Origin: Candidatus Gagatemarchaeum stordalenia
Lineage (GTDB): Archaea > Thermoproteota > Nitrososphaeria > Nitrososphaerales > Gagatemarchaeaceae
Direction of reading: 5' to 3'
Assembly (NCBI GenBank): GCA_003164815.1
Contig: PLUF01000043.1
Coordinates: forward strand, 61,889-125,888
Length of the DNA stretch: 64,000 bases
Below, in pieces: positions 33,823 to 42,694 of this stretch (position 1 is its first letter; every line of letters begins with the position of its first letter). The notes beneath the pieces were generated by a model that worked only from the letters and a program-made list of their open reading frames with translations, had not been told where the DNA came from and did not search any database. Position numbers and translations under genes: made by a program.

Positions 33823-35127
33823 ATGCCGGGCAGGCTACGCCCCTTCCGCGGCTACTGGAGCATTGAGAACACCGAGCCGTGGGCGGAGATGTTCGTTGTG
33901 AAGCGTATGTCTGCGGTGGCAATCGCAAAGGAAGTAGGCGCAGACCCGACCACAGTCACAACCTGGCTCAAGAAGCACGGATTGCACGTCCGCCAAGGAA
34001 TGCATCGAAAGCTCCGCGAGCCACCAAAGATCTCGGCTGATCTGGCGAAACTGCTAGGCGATGGTGCCGAAGAGGTACTCAGGTTCATAGACGAACACGT
34101 CTGGGGAATCTCGGCAACTCCTGACGGCCTGGAGCAGCTCACGAACTACTGCAAGTTAGTTGCCCTGCCTCTGGAGGTTGGAGTGGTTGACGCTGCGGCC
34201 TCGTGCAAAGTCGTAAGAGACACCATTCGGAAATGGGTCTTAGGCACTGATCAACCCTACCTGGCTAAAGCGGCAGACTCTGTCCTCCATGTCGAAAAGG
34301 TCCCAAACCACAAGCTACTTCCACTCCACCTGATTGCTGGCGGAAACGCACAGAGTGGGTGGATACAGGTCCCAACAAGAATCCAGGACGCGGGAGAAAT
34401 CTCGACGATTCTGAAACAAATCACACCTCTTGAAAGAACCTTCGAGCGATCCGAGAAATTCGGGCTCTCAAAGGAGTCAATCGAGAGAATGCGCGCGGAA
34501 CTTTTCGCATACGCACTCGCCATGGTGCTAGGAGACGCCGGAAAGGAAGGCGGACAACAGAAGCGCGCTACGTCGACAAACTTGGATCTGGTCTTCACTC
34601 AAAAACAAGGAACCAACGAACTTCTCGGAGAGTTCACCTGCATGTGCATCAACAGCATCGGACTTGAGATGGAACGCATCAAGGACAAGGCTCCATCAGG
34701 CGATACGCGAAGATCAAGAAACCCAACCGACGCGTACCGATGGACATCCGAGAGGTCTCCCTTGCTAGCGTGGATGATGCAAGTGGCATTGGGGCTCTCA
34801 GATGACCAACGGACCAGCACTCACCAAGTCAACATGGAATGGATCTTCAACGCACCACGAGAATTCCGACTCCGATTCATCCAAGGTCTCGCCGACTCGG
34901 ACGGTAGCGTCAAGCCATATGAGGTCGTCATCACGAGTGTTCCCAACGCAGACCTCGTTACCAAGCTTCTACAAAGCCTGGAAATGACGACTGCGCACAC
35001 CCTCTATGAGAACGGAGTACCTCTACGCACACAGGTGAACAGAAAACAGGCGGCGACACTTCCAATCTTCAACGAGATCGTTCAAGGCTATCGATATAGG
35101 AAAAACCTAGACGACAAACGACCATAG
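33823..35127 (+). CDS. Free-standing LAGLIDADG-type protein with N-terminal HTH
   Basis: 434 residues. Residues about 25-60 read as a helix-turn-helix (MSAVAIAKEVGADPTTVTTW). Around 228-240 AYALAMVLGDAGKEGG and around 352-365 RFIQGLADSDGSV resemble the two LAGLIDADG helices, the second well preserved. Between them is a cleft-type region. The final block (KQAATLPIFNEIVQGYRYRK) resembles the end of LAGLIDADG domains. It is not inside an intein or intron. Either a degenerate homing endonuclease now acting as a regulator (as WhiA did), or an active mobile gene. Its base composition is more AT-rich than its neighbours, as is that of the following CPCC gene. A T-rich terminator follows. Confidence 0.7.
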   Translation: MPGRLRPFRGYWSIENTEPWAEMFVVKRMSAVAIAKEVGADPTTVTTWLKKHGLHVRQGMHRKLREPPKISADLAKLLGDGAEEVLRFIDEHVWGISATPDGLEQLTNYCKLVALPLEVGVVDAAASCKVVRDTIRKWVLGTDQPYLAKAADSVLHVEKVPNHKLLPLHLIAGGNAQSGWIQVPTRIQDAGEISTILKQITPLERTFERSEKFGLSKESIERMRAELFAYALAMVLGDAGKEGGQQKRATSTNLDLVFTQKQGTNELLGEFTCMCINSIGLEMERIKDKAPSGDTRRSRNPTDAYRWTSERSPLLAWMMQVALGLSDDQRTSTHQVNMEWIFNAPREFRLRFIQGLADSDGSVKPYEVVITSVPNADLVTKLLQSLEMTTAHTLYENGVPLRTQVNRKQAATLPIFNEIVQGYRYRKNLDDKRP

Positions 35128-35128
35128 A

Positions 35129-35147
35129 CCCCCCTCCCCTCTTTTTT
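35129..35147 (+). terminator. Pyrimidine-rich terminator after the LAGLIDADG-type gene
   Basis: A C-rich run followed by six T (35142-35147) starts just after the stop codon. No hairpin is needed for archaeal T-tract termination. Confidence 0.5.
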
Positions 35148-35309
35148 ACTATTAATGAACGAATTTGTTCAGTGTCGCATCGAGGAGGTGTCCTTCCTGG
35201 GTGTCCGAAGAGGAGTGCAGGAAGAGTCATGTTTGCTCCTACCGCATAAAGAAAGACTTCGGATTAACCTCCAGAGCGTTTATTTTGCTACCTAATTACG
35301 AGTGCAAGT

Positions 35310-35696
35310 ATGTCGGGGCCAACGCATGGCAAGAGCAAGTATCCCTGCTCTCGCTGCGGATATCTCGTTTTCGATGACGAACTTGGTTCTTACGACATCT
35401 GCCCAATCTGTTTATGGGAAGACGATTATACTCAAACAATTTGGCCAACTTCAGGCGGAGCAAATAGGGTCCCGCTGATTCAAGCCCAAAAGAACTATCT
35501 GGCATTCGAGGCTAAGGACGCTAGGGCGAACACATTCGCAAGAAAACCGCGACCCGACGAAAAGAGGGACGACGGCTGGCGGGCAATCAACCCTGACAAA
35601 GACCTCGCGATGGTAGATCAGGAGTTAGGATTCGGCCCGAGACCTAAAGCGCCAATCTACTACTGGAGACCGAGGGAATCTAAACCCACTTCCTGA
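35310..35696 (+). CDS. CPCC cysteine-rich zinc protein
   Basis: 128 residues. YPCSRCGYLVFDDE then YDICPICLWEDD, followed by GGANRVPLIQAQKNYLAFEA, matches the Cys_rich_CPCC family (two CxxC pairs around the conserved WEDD). The last 45 residues are polar. Composition is more AT-rich than the surroundings, and the family is patchy and common in mobile bacterial loci, so transfer is plausible. TATA-like GTTTATTTT about 30 bases upstream. Function unknown. Confidence 0.75.
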   Translation: MSGPTHGKSKYPCSRCGYLVFDDELGSYDICPICLWEDDYTQTIWPTSGGANRVPLIQAQKNYLAFEAKDARANTFARKPRPDEKRDDGWRAINPDKDLAMVDQELGFGPRPKAPIYYWRPRESKPTS

Positions 35697-36018
35697 GGTT
35701 CATTTGGTCTTCTAATGTTCTCGCCCGTGTGCATGAGCCTTCTCTAGCAGTTCCATCCCATCTATTCTCTCCGCTCGCTTTGCAGAGCCCTGCCTGCTTC
35801 GCGGAATGATGGGTGAGCACCGGATTCTCGGATGAGATCGTCGATGCACCGCCATCAGTCAGGACTTCGGGCGTCTCCCATCTTCTTGGAATCCCGGCCT
35901 TGCAAAATATAGTTCGTGATGACTTGCTTCGGGAGCGGCTGTTACTCTCATGTTCTTCTACCGATTTCCCTGACCGAGCCTTTGTCGGCAAACAGAGAGC
36001 GGAAGAGGAGGAGGGCAG
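35697..36018. other. Intergenic stretch without a recognisable gene
   Basis: 322 bases between two convergent units. The open frames inside have no plausible protein character. The side next to EF-1alpha is pyrimidine-rich on the minus strand and probably ends that transcript. Confidence 0.4.
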
Positions 36019-37344
36019 TTACGCCTTTGCGACTGCCTTCTCGACTTGGCCCTTGACGGTAACTTCCCGAACTATGCCGGCTGCCACTGTGCTGCCCATA
36101 TCGCGCAACGCAAATCTGCCCAATTCAGGGAATTCTTTGAAAGTTTCGAGAACTACTGGGCGCAAAGGTGTGATTTTTACAATGGCCGAGTCCCCTGTCT
36201 TGATCGTCTTAGGCTTCTCCTCGGTGGGCTGGCCCGTCCTCGGGTCGATCTTGGCGATGATTTCGGTGATCGTCGCGGCGACCTGGGCGGTGTGGGCGTG
36301 TAGGACCGGCGTGTACCCTGCCGCTATGGCCGTCGGGTGGAATACCACGATAATCTGGGCGAGGAACTCCTTCGCGATCGTGGGAGGGTTTGCAGCCTCG
36401 CCGAGTACGCTCCCCCTGTGGAAGTCGGTCTTGGCGACGCCTCTTAGGTTGAACCCGATGTTGTCGCCTGCCATTGCCTCCTCCATCCCGACGTGGTGGG
36501 TCTCGATGGTCTTGACCTCTGCCAGGAGGCCCTCAGGCATGATAACCACCGACTGGCCGACCCTGATCTTGCCCGTCTCTACCCTTCCGACCGGGACCGT
36601 GCCGACGCCGGTGATGGTGTAGACGTCCTGTATCGGTAGACGGAGGGGCTTGTCGATGGGCTTCGGGGGCTCGGTGAACTCGTCGAGCGCCTGGAGGAGG
36701 GTCGGACCCTTGTACCAGGGCATGTTCGTCGAGGGTTTCACCTCGTTCTCGCCGGTCCATCCGGAGATGGGGATGAAGCGTATCTTGGTGACATTGTAGC
36801 CGGAGGCCTTCAGGAGGTTCTCGACGTCCATCTTGGCGTCGTTGAACATCTTCTCGCTGTACTTCACCGTCTGGTCGTCCATCTTGTTGATGGCGACGAC
36901 GAGCTGGTTGACCCCGAGGGTCTTCAGGAGGAAAGCGTGCTCTCTCGCCTGGCCGCCTGGGCCCAGCGCGGTGTCCTTCTCTCCGGTCTTGGCGGAGACC
37001 ACGAGGACCGCTGCGTCGGCCTCTGAGGCGCCGGTGATCATGTTCTTGATGAAGTCGCGGTGACCGGGGGCGTCGATGAGCGTGTAGAAGTACTTCTGAG
37101 TCTCGAACTTCTGGAACGCGAGGTCGATGGTGACTCCTCTTTCCCTCTCGTCCTTCAGCTGGTCGAGGACCCACGCGTACTTGAAACTGTCACCCGCGCC
37201 TGTCTTCTCGGACTCGCGGGCGAACTCGTCGATTGTCCTCTGGTCGACCGCTCCGAGGTCGAAGAGGAAGTGCCCCATGCTGGTCGACTTCCCGTGGTCT
37301 ACGTGACCGGTTACGATGAGGTTCAGGTGAGGTTTGGCTGCCAT
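36019..37344 (-). CDS. tuf: Translation elongation factor 1-alpha
   Basis: 441 residues. G1 GHVDHGKST (13-21), G2 ERGVTIDLAF, G3 DAPGH (91-95), G4 NKMD and G5 SGWTG are all intact, followed by two beta-barrel domains (LRLPIQDVYTITGVGTVPVGRVETG). It delivers aminoacyl-tRNA to the ribosome. The gene is single here, not joined to rps7 as in many archaea. A TATA box CCTTAAATAAGC (37386-37397) drives it with a leader of about 25 bases. Confidence 0.97.
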   Translation of the reverse strand: MAAKPHLNLIVTGHVDHGKSTSMGHFLFDLGAVDQRTIDEFARESEKTGAGDSFKYAWVLDQLKDERERGVTIDLAFQKFETQKYFYTLIDAPGHRDFIKNMITGASEADAAVLVVSAKTGEKDTALGPGGQAREHAFLLKTLGVNQLVVAINKMDDQTVKYSEKMFNDAKMDVENLLKASGYNVTKIRFIPISGWTGENEVKPSTNMPWYKGPTLLQALDEFTEPPKPIDKPLRLPIQDVYTITGVGTVPVGRVETGKIRVGQSVVIMPEGLLAEVKTIETHHVGMEEAMAGDNIGFNLRGVAKTDFHRGSVLGEAANPPTIAKEFLAQIIVVFHPTAIAAGYTPVLHAHTAQVAATITEIIAKIDPRTGQPTEEKPKTIKTGDSAIVKITPLRPVVLETFKEFPELGRFALRDMGSTVAAGIVREVTVKGQVEKAVAKA

Positions 37345-37620
37345 TGCGAATAACTACCTTTACGTTCGAAACGCTCCCATGCTTGCTTATTTAAGGTTTG
37401 AGGGGAGTTTTTGGGGCCTCTGATTGCAACGCCGGCGTCCTTGCGCCCCCATACCCGCACTCTCGCCCGCCTGGAGAATCCCCGGTCGCGCCGGTATCGG
37501 TCCCTGCGCAGGTCATGACCTCCTCGGGGAGCGAATGCGAGTCCGGCTGGAAACATGTCGATCAGCACCAACCAGTTAGACGCGCGAAAGGATAAGCCGG
37601 GCCCTACCTCACCTCGGACG

Positions 37621-38285
37621 ATGGTCAAGTACTGCACCCACTGCGGGAAGGCGAACGACGACCAGGCGGTCTACTGCATCGGCTGCGGACAGAAGTTTGC
37701 GGACCAGAGCGCGACTCCCTTCGGCCAGCAAGCGGCACCGAGCCCTGTTGCTCAGGCACCGGCCCCGTCGATTCTCACGGCCGAGTTGGGGCCCGGCGCT
37801 CATGAGCACGTGCTCACGGACATCTATCTCAGAGACCCGGCGGCCAACCTCCTCCTGGTCGCCAGGAAGAAATCACTCCTGCACGCCGAGTACACATTGG
37901 TCGACGGGAGCGAGAATGTCGTGGGCTTTATCGAACAGAAGACGCACCTCACCCATCGGACCGTTTCCTTCGAGGATGCGGGCCACAACGTCCAGGTTTC
38001 CGTACAGGTAAGCAACGTCGAAAGAACAGAGCTCCGCCGAGCTGCTTGCTCGAAGACTCCAGCGGGAACAGGCTGGGTTCTATCGTATTCACCGCCGGTA
38101 TGATGGCCTTCACCGGAGTAAAGCCCGACGGATCCGTGATATTCGAGGCCTCGTTCTCGTCGGGACCTGGACTGAGGCAGACGCTTGGCGAGTTCGGACA
38201 CAAGTCGTATGCAATCAACCTGGTCGACCCAGGTTTCACCCACCAGGCCCTCCTTACCATAATCACGGCCCTGGACCAAGCCTAG
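37621..38285 (+). pseudogene. Frameshifted zinc-ribbon plus LURP1/scramblase-like protein
   Basis: From ATG 37621 the frame encodes a zinc ribbon (YCTHCGKAND, then YCIGCGQKF), a Pro/Ala/Gln linker, and the first half of a beta-rich domain (TDIYLRDPAANLLLVARKKS, then SVQVSNVERTEL). After about 38030 this frame gives an unrelated tail ending at 38103. The +2 frame from about 38046 continues the fold (LEDSSGNRLGSIVF, then FTGVKPDGSVIFEASF) to 38285. Joined, they form a protein of about 220 residues like the LURP1/scramblase family. A one-base indel near 38030-38045, or a sequencing error, explains the break. Programmed frameshifting is not supported by any visible slippery run. Confidence 0.65.
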
Positions 38286-38427
38286 ACCCGTCGGCTGAGG
38301 CTCTGGCAGGACTCCTCATCATTGGAACCTTACAGGTTATCCGTTGGAATTCCTTTAGAGATCGCGACCTAGAGGTGCGGCCTCCAGGTCCAAAATCGCC
38401 TTCCTGCGACCGAGGGCCCGACTGGCC

Positions 38428-38547
38428 CTAGGTCTTCATTATTCTGCGGCCCGCGGCGCGCTTCCTGACCGGACCCTTTCCGCCCGGCGTCTCGGCGGCG
38501 CGCACCTTTGCTGCTTCCATCCTACCGCCCCTGCTCTTTTTTGCCAT
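38428..38547 (-). CDS. Tiny basic protein (39 residues)
   Basis: Starts MAKKSRGGRMEAAKVR and ends with RAAGRRIMKT. About a third of the residues are Lys/Arg. A GGGGGGTGA ribosome-binding-like sequence lies about 13 bases upstream of the ATG, unlike most genes here, which look leaderless. Possibly nucleic-acid-binding; function unknown. Confidence 0.5.
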   Translation of the reverse strand: MAKKSRGGRMEAAKVRAAETPGGKGPVRKRAAGRRIMKT

Positions 38548-38695
38548 TTTCTCTGATTCACCCCCCTACTCTCTTCTCTTCCGCTTCAAACCGTCCGTCG
38601 CCCAGCCTCGGGCGAGTTCCAACTGGCGAGAGCGATACGACGGCCTCGCCGGAAGCGGAACGTAGGATTCTCGTTGTCTCGTCACCCGTTCAATC

Positions 38696-38869
38696 TCACA
38701 TGTTGTAGGCTATGCCGAAGACGAGCGAGAGTACGAACAGGATTAGGAAGACGACTATCAGTATCTTGGCGATGTCCATCGAGAAGCCCGCAACCTTCTT
38801 CGCGCCCAAGACGTACGCTACGAGCGCTATTATCAGGAACAGGACAGCGAGTCCGAGAAGCGTGGCCAT
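38696..38869 (-). CDS. DUF1328-like small membrane protein
   Basis: 57 residues with two hydrophobic helices: MATLLGLAVLFLIIALVAYV and, after a GAKKVAGFSMD turn, IAKILIVVFLILFVLSLVFG. The two-helix pattern, GxxG turn and AKILxxxFLxLFVLSL match the DUF1328 (YtjA) family, common near stress genes. Function not established. Confidence 0.7.
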   Translation of the reverse strand: MATLLGLAVLFLIIALVAYVLGAKKVAGFSMDIAKILIVVFLILFVLSLVFGIAYNM

Positions 38870-39195
38870 TCCTATTCACTCACCACGCAAGGCGACTGGC
38901 GCCCGTCCCTCTGCCTGTCATTCTGTGGCTCTCTCCTTTGATATCGGATAACATGTTCAAGTCCGTTGAGTTCCCACGAACATATGAACCCGGGGTATTT
39001 TATGCAATGAATTGTAAGAGAACCGAGCCAGGCGACCGTCCCTTGGTCGCGGCTGTCTCTAAAGGTCGAGGGAATCCGATTGCCGGAAGTGCCGTCATGG
39101 GCCAAGACGAGCAGGCCGCTTCCCCGCCAGCGGAACCCGGCTCCGTCGGGGACCCGGGGCAAAGCTAAAAAGCCGCAGTTGAAGTCGAACGCTTC

Positions 39196-39714
39196 ATGAG
39201 AGCAAAGACGGCAACGGCCTCGTTCCGGCTGGACGAAAACGCCCTCAACGCCCTCCAAGAAGACGCCAAGAAGCAGAACATCAGTGTGAACACCCTGATC
39301 AACCAGCTCATCCTCACATACGCAAACTACGACCGACCGATGAAGAGGTTCCATATGGTGAAGGTCGCGGGGTCTACCTTCAGGCACATCCTCCAAGCCG
39401 CAAAGAACGAAACGATAATCGAGGCGGGTAGGCTGGCCGGCAGCGACGGTCCCAAGGCCTCAATACTTGCGAAGTCAGGGGAGCTCACGCCTGAGAACGC
39501 CCTCAGCTACCTGAAGACGATGGGGAACTACTCTGCACTGTTCGAGTACAGCGAGATGATTCACGGCGGTAAGGTCAGCGTGACTCTGACCCACGATTTC
39601 GGACCGAAGGGGAGCCTCTTTCTGCAGGAGTACGTTCGTTCCATCTTCGAGCCGATCGGGGGGCAGCTCAAGTTCCAGGGAGACGAGAACGCGGTCCTCT
39701 TCGAGATCGAGTGA
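39196..39714 (+). CDS. Protein with RHH-like N-terminus, function unknown
   Basis: 172 residues. The first 45 residues (TATASFRLDENALNALQEDAKKQNISVNTLINQLI) look like a ribbon-helix-helix DNA-binding unit. The remaining 120 residues (PMKRFHMVKVAGSTFRHIL, then KVSVTLTHDFGPKGSLFLQEY) form an alpha/beta region that I do not recognise. TATA-like GCTAAAAAG about 25 bases upstream. Possibly a regulator with a sensor domain. Confidence 0.65.
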   Translation: MRAKTATASFRLDENALNALQEDAKKQNISVNTLINQLILTYANYDRPMKRFHMVKVAGSTFRHILQAAKNETIIEAGRLAGSDGPKASILAKSGELTPENALSYLKTMGNYSALFEYSEMIHGGKVSVTLTHDFGPKGSLFLQEYVRSIFEPIGGQLKFQGDENAVLFEIE

Positions 39715-39823
39715 TAACCGTTTCGAGGCCGGGAAGAAGTCGGACGACGCGTTTCAATTACAACTCCATGCAAAAAATACCATAGGCTCAATAGCCCCGG
39801 CGGGTCCGGAACCCTAGATTCCG

Positions 39824-40054
39824 ATGTCCAACTTAGCTCCCGAAGCGACGGCGTTCTTCAAGCTGGAGGGGGGGGACGAGTCCGGGGGGCACGAGAAGCT
39901 GAGGCGTGTGCTCGACGGACTCGACGGGGTCTTGGAGGTCAGGGTCAACTTCATCATCGACACGATATCTGTGAGGTACGACTCTGACAGGCTCACACGG
40001 GACGAGATTAAGAAGAAAGTTGACCAGAGCAACAGAGTCTCCAAGGGCCGGTAG
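39824..40054 (+). CDS. Small HMA-like-fold protein without metal cysteines
   Basis: 76 residues. The pattern FFKLEGGDESGGHEKLRRVLDGLDGVLEVRV, then DTISVRYDSDRLTRDEIKKKV follows the beta-alpha-beta-beta-alpha-beta order of heavy-metal-associated domains. The metal CxxC is missing, replaced near GGDESGG. So copper binding is not expected. Function unknown. Confidence 0.55.
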   Translation: MSNLAPEATAFFKLEGGDESGGHEKLRRVLDGLDGVLEVRVNFIIDTISVRYDSDRLTRDEIKKKVDQSNRVSKGR

Positions 40055-40179
40055 CCAGGACGCTGTGCGTGACCGCGCTGAGCGGGACGGACCAGCGCAC
40101 CATCGTCCGCGACGTTACAGTTTCTTACAAAAAATACCTGCTCCTTAAGTGAAGAGTTCGCCGCCAAGAACCGATTGGC

Positions 40180-40500
40180 ATGGAGAAGCGCGATAAGGAT
40201 TTTGAAGCGACCGCGGAAACGTCGCTCGACGATATAAAAAGGGACCTAGACATGAAAATCGATCAGATTCGGGCTGAGCTGAAGGAGAAAGGTCCGGAAG
40301 CCGTCGAGTCGATCGAGGAGTCCCTCAACGACCTGAAGGCGAGCCTGGAGGACAGGCTGAACGACTTCCATGCGAGCATCGATGACCAGCTCGAAGTTGG
40401 TCGCAAGGAGATAAGGAGGCAGCCCCTGCTGGCGGTCGGGGTCGCCGTGCTGGTGGGCGTCGTCGCCGGAATGATCCTCGGAAGAAAGTGCAAAGACTAG
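40180..40500 (+). CDS. DUF883/ElaB-like helical protein with C-terminal membrane anchor
   Basis: 106 residues. Residues 15-80 are a long charged helix, likely coiled coil (LDDIKRDLDMKIDQIRAEL, then EDRLNDFHASIDDQL). The C-terminus is one membrane helix (QPLLAVGVAVLVGVVAGMIL) with GR before a basic end, the hallmark of the ElaB/YqjD/DUF883 group. Those proteins associate with ribosomes at the inner membrane in Escherichia coli. First gene of an envelope operon running to 44124; the next gene starts one base after its stop. Confidence 0.7.
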   Translation: MEKRDKDFEATAETSLDDIKRDLDMKIDQIRAELKEKGPEAVESIEESLNDLKASLEDRLNDFHASIDDQLEVGRKEIRRQPLLAVGVAVLVGVVAGMILGRKCKD

Positions 40501-40785
40501 TTGTCTATCCTTAAGGATGTCCTTCAGCTGGTATCGGATGAGGTCTCAGCCCAGCTGAAGCACGCGCTCGAGGCCTACACCCGGCGCATCATCCGGCGGG
40601 CTATCAGGGTCCTCGTCCTGTGCATGCTCGGGGTGACGTTCGCTGCGGTGGGGTTCGTCTTCATAATGTATGGTACCGCTACTTATCTCGCCCAGTTCAT
40701 GTTCAGCGGCCTTGCATTCGGGCTCGTCGGCCTGATTGCGGCGCTGGTCGGAGCCATCCTGATCCTGCTCGCGAAACGCGAGTAA
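40501..40785 (+). CDS. Small two-helix membrane protein (holin-superfamily/YqjE-like)
   Basis: 94 residues from a TTG that immediately follows the stop of the upstream gene, so translation is coupled. An N-terminal amphipathic helix (residues 1-35) precedes two membrane helices (about 38-62 and 67-90). The pairing of a DUF883-like and a YqjE-like gene is also seen in bacteria (yqjD-yqjE), which supports both calls. Function unknown; membrane organisation is a fair guess. Confidence 0.65.
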   Translation: MSILKDVLQLVSDEVSAQLKHALEAYTRRIIRRAIRVLVLCMLGVTFAAVGFVFIMYGTATYLAQFMFSGLAFGLVGLIAALVGAILILLAKRE

Positions 40786-40798
40786 CGGGTGCATTTGG

Positions 40799-41863
40799 AT
40801 GTCGACGAGCGAGTATCAGCTGCCCAAATCAGTCCTGAAGTGGGCGGCACTCGGGCTCGTCGTCAGCTCCGCCGTCGTGATAGCCATCTCGATATTCTCA
40901 GGCGTAAAGTTCTCGGACCTTACGGCGCTCGGATACCTGACGTTTGGTCTGGCCGCGGGGGTCTCCGCCTCCCGGCTCGTAGTCCAGGTAGTCAGATTCA
41001 GGGTGATCACCGTCGGCCTAGCAGGCGACCCCAGGCCGAACCTAAACGGGCTGGCGCTCACCAGGGTGGCCAGCGAGTTCGTCTCCCTCTCCACTCCCGC
41101 GACCAGCATGGGCGTCTTCGTGCGCACTGCGTGGTTGAAGGGGAAGGGTATCGATGGTGGAAGGGCGCTATCCATAGCGTACTTTGAGATCCTCATCGAA
41201 ATCTATGTGGGGGCCGGTCTCGCCATCCTCGCTGCTGTCTTCGCGATCTCGACGGGGGCGTGGGCCGTCGGCTCGACGATACTCCTGGTCGCGACCGTCC
41301 TGATCGTCGGGTATACCGTCATCTTTGTCATCCCGGCTGTGAGAGGAATCAAGGTCCCCCATTTTCTCTTCACGATCTCGCGTTACTTGATCGGCGGACC
41401 GAGGGCTGACGACCTCTACGTGCGCGCGGTCGTCGGCTCGTTGAACTTCTCGCTCTCGGCGCGCGCGATCGTGAGCAGAGAGGCTCTGCCTGTCGCGGTA
41501 GAGGCCGTCGGCCTGACGATCGTCGAGGACTTCTTGGCCGGTACGGCCCTCTGGCTCGTCCTGAACGCCGCAGGCCTGAAGATCGACCTGTTCTACTCGA
41601 CCCTCGCGGCGTACGGTGTGGTCGCCATCGCCCAGATCCCCGTGACCATAGGGGGCGCCGGGATCACTGAGCTCACGATGAAGTCCTACCTCACCACGGT
41701 CTACAAATTCTCAACTTGGGCGCCCATTGTGCTCTGGAGAATAGCCACGTACCAGGTCATGCTCGCGGTCACCGGCATCGTCTTCCTCTTGTTCATGCGC
41801 AAGGCGACTGCCCACTCGCGTGAGGCGCCCCCGAAGGCGGCCTTGGAGGGGATACGGGTTTGA
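40799..41863 (+). CDS. LPG-synthase-TM/UPF0104-type membrane protein
   Basis: 354 residues with about eight hydrophobic segments. The helix pair with SRLVVQVVRFRVI, VSLSTPATSMGVFVRTAWL and IPVTIGGAGITELTM matches the lysylphosphatidylglycerol-synthase transmembrane (PF03706) family, including archaeal flippase-like members. No catalytic cytoplasmic domain is attached. It is joined to the next gene by an overlap (TTGA) and likely handles a lipid-linked substrate together with the GtrA-like protein. Confidence 0.82.
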   Translation: MSTSEYQLPKSVLKWAALGLVVSSAVVIAISIFSGVKFSDLTALGYLTFGLAAGVSASRLVVQVVRFRVITVGLAGDPRPNLNGLALTRVASEFVSLSTPATSMGVFVRTAWLKGKGIDGGRALSIAYFEILIEIYVGAGLAILAAVFAISTGAWAVGSTILLVATVLIVGYTVIFVIPAVRGIKVPHFLFTISRYLIGGPRADDLYVRAVVGSLNFSLSARAIVSREALPVAVEAVGLTIVEDFLAGTALWLVLNAAGLKIDLFYSTLAAYGVVAIAQIPVTIGGAGITELTMKSYLTTVYKFSTWAPIVLWRIATYQVMLAVTGIVFLLFMRKATAHSREAPPKAALEGIRV

Positions 41864-42351
41864 CCGCGACGAGAGTCGAGAAGGATGTCACGAGGCTCGA
41901 GACGAGGTATCCGGTCGTGAAGACTTTCAGATTCGCTGTCGCCGGCGTGATGGGCTTCGGTGTCACGGAAGCAGTCTTGACGGTCGGCCTGTTGCTCCTG
42001 TACGGGAAACTGACTATTCCTCACGCGAGCTTCTCCTCGCTCGAGCTCCTGAGCCTCGATGTCGTTTCGCTCGTCGTCGGGGTCTCGGCCTCCTTCTTCA
42101 TCAACGAACGGATAACGGTCACCGTGCAGAAAGGCACGACCAACGCTTTCGGCAGCCGCTTGCACAGATTCCTGAAGTTCCAGGCGGTGAGCGGTGTCGG
42201 GAACACCGGCATCGTGGTGGTCCAGCTCATCCTCCTTACGGCCATGGCCGTCTCTCCCCTCGTGGGGACGGTGGTGGGCGCGATGGTCACCTATCCGGTC
42301 GTGTACTTCATCTCGATTAAGTACGTCTGGAAGGGGCATCAGGTACGGTAG
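41860..42351 (+). CDS. GtrA-like membrane protein, copy 1
   Basis: 163 residues from TTG, overlapping the upstream stop. Four membrane helices; the signature is FAVAGVMGFGVTEAVL, then VGVSASFFINERITV after the second helix, and FLKFQAVSGVGNTG. GtrA proteins are thought to move lipid-linked sugars or stabilise glycosyltransferases. A close paralogue lies at 45310-45795, so one duplicated. Fits the envelope-glycolipid theme of this operon. Confidence 0.83.
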   Translation: MTATRVEKDVTRLETRYPVVKTFRFAVAGVMGFGVTEAVLTVGLLLLYGKLTIPHASFSSLELLSLDVVSLVVGVSASFFINERITVTVQKGTTNAFGSRLHRFLKFQAVSGVGNTGIVVVQLILLTAMAVSPLVGTVVGAMVTYPVVYFISIKYVWKGHQVR

Positions 42352-42361
42352 GTCCTAGATA

Positions 42362-42694
42362 GTGGTGAAAATATTGCCGGCGAAATCGGAGCGGTTGGAC
42401 TTTGCGGACACGTTCAGGACATCGGTGCACGGGGGACTGGACAAGGTCCTGGGACAGAGCGGGGCCGAAGCCGTGCTCATGCACATGAAGATGACCGACA
42501 ACCTGCCCGACCCGGCCGAGTTCCACAAGAAGCTGCTCGCGCTCTTCGGAGTGCAGGGCACGCTCTCTCTCGAGAGGGCGATAGTCAAGGATCTCGCGGT
42601 CCGGCTCAGGTGGTCCCTGACCGTCCTCAAGATGGAAGAGAGCTTCGATTTCAGCGCGACGATGCGGGCGATTGAGAAGGGAGTGAAAGCTTGA
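42362..42694 (+). CDS. Helical protein upstream of the KaiC-like gene
   Basis: 110 residues. Largely helical, with a central acidic-basic helix (PDPAEFHKKLLALFGVQGTLSLERAI, broken by GTLSLE). I do not recognise the family. It overlaps the next gene by four bases (ttga), so the two are coupled and probably act together. Possibly an adaptor for the ATPase. Confidence 0.65.
   Translation: MVKILPAKSERLDFADTFRTSVHGGLDKVLGQSGAEAVLMHMKMTDNLPDPAEFHKKLLALFGVQGTLSLERAIVKDLAVRLRWSLTVLKMEESFDFSATMRAIEKGVKA

Noticed and set aside
41707..41722. TTCTCAACTTGGGCG, a half-site of the shared palindrome
   Set aside because: Inside a membrane-protein coding region, only one arm, no promoter.
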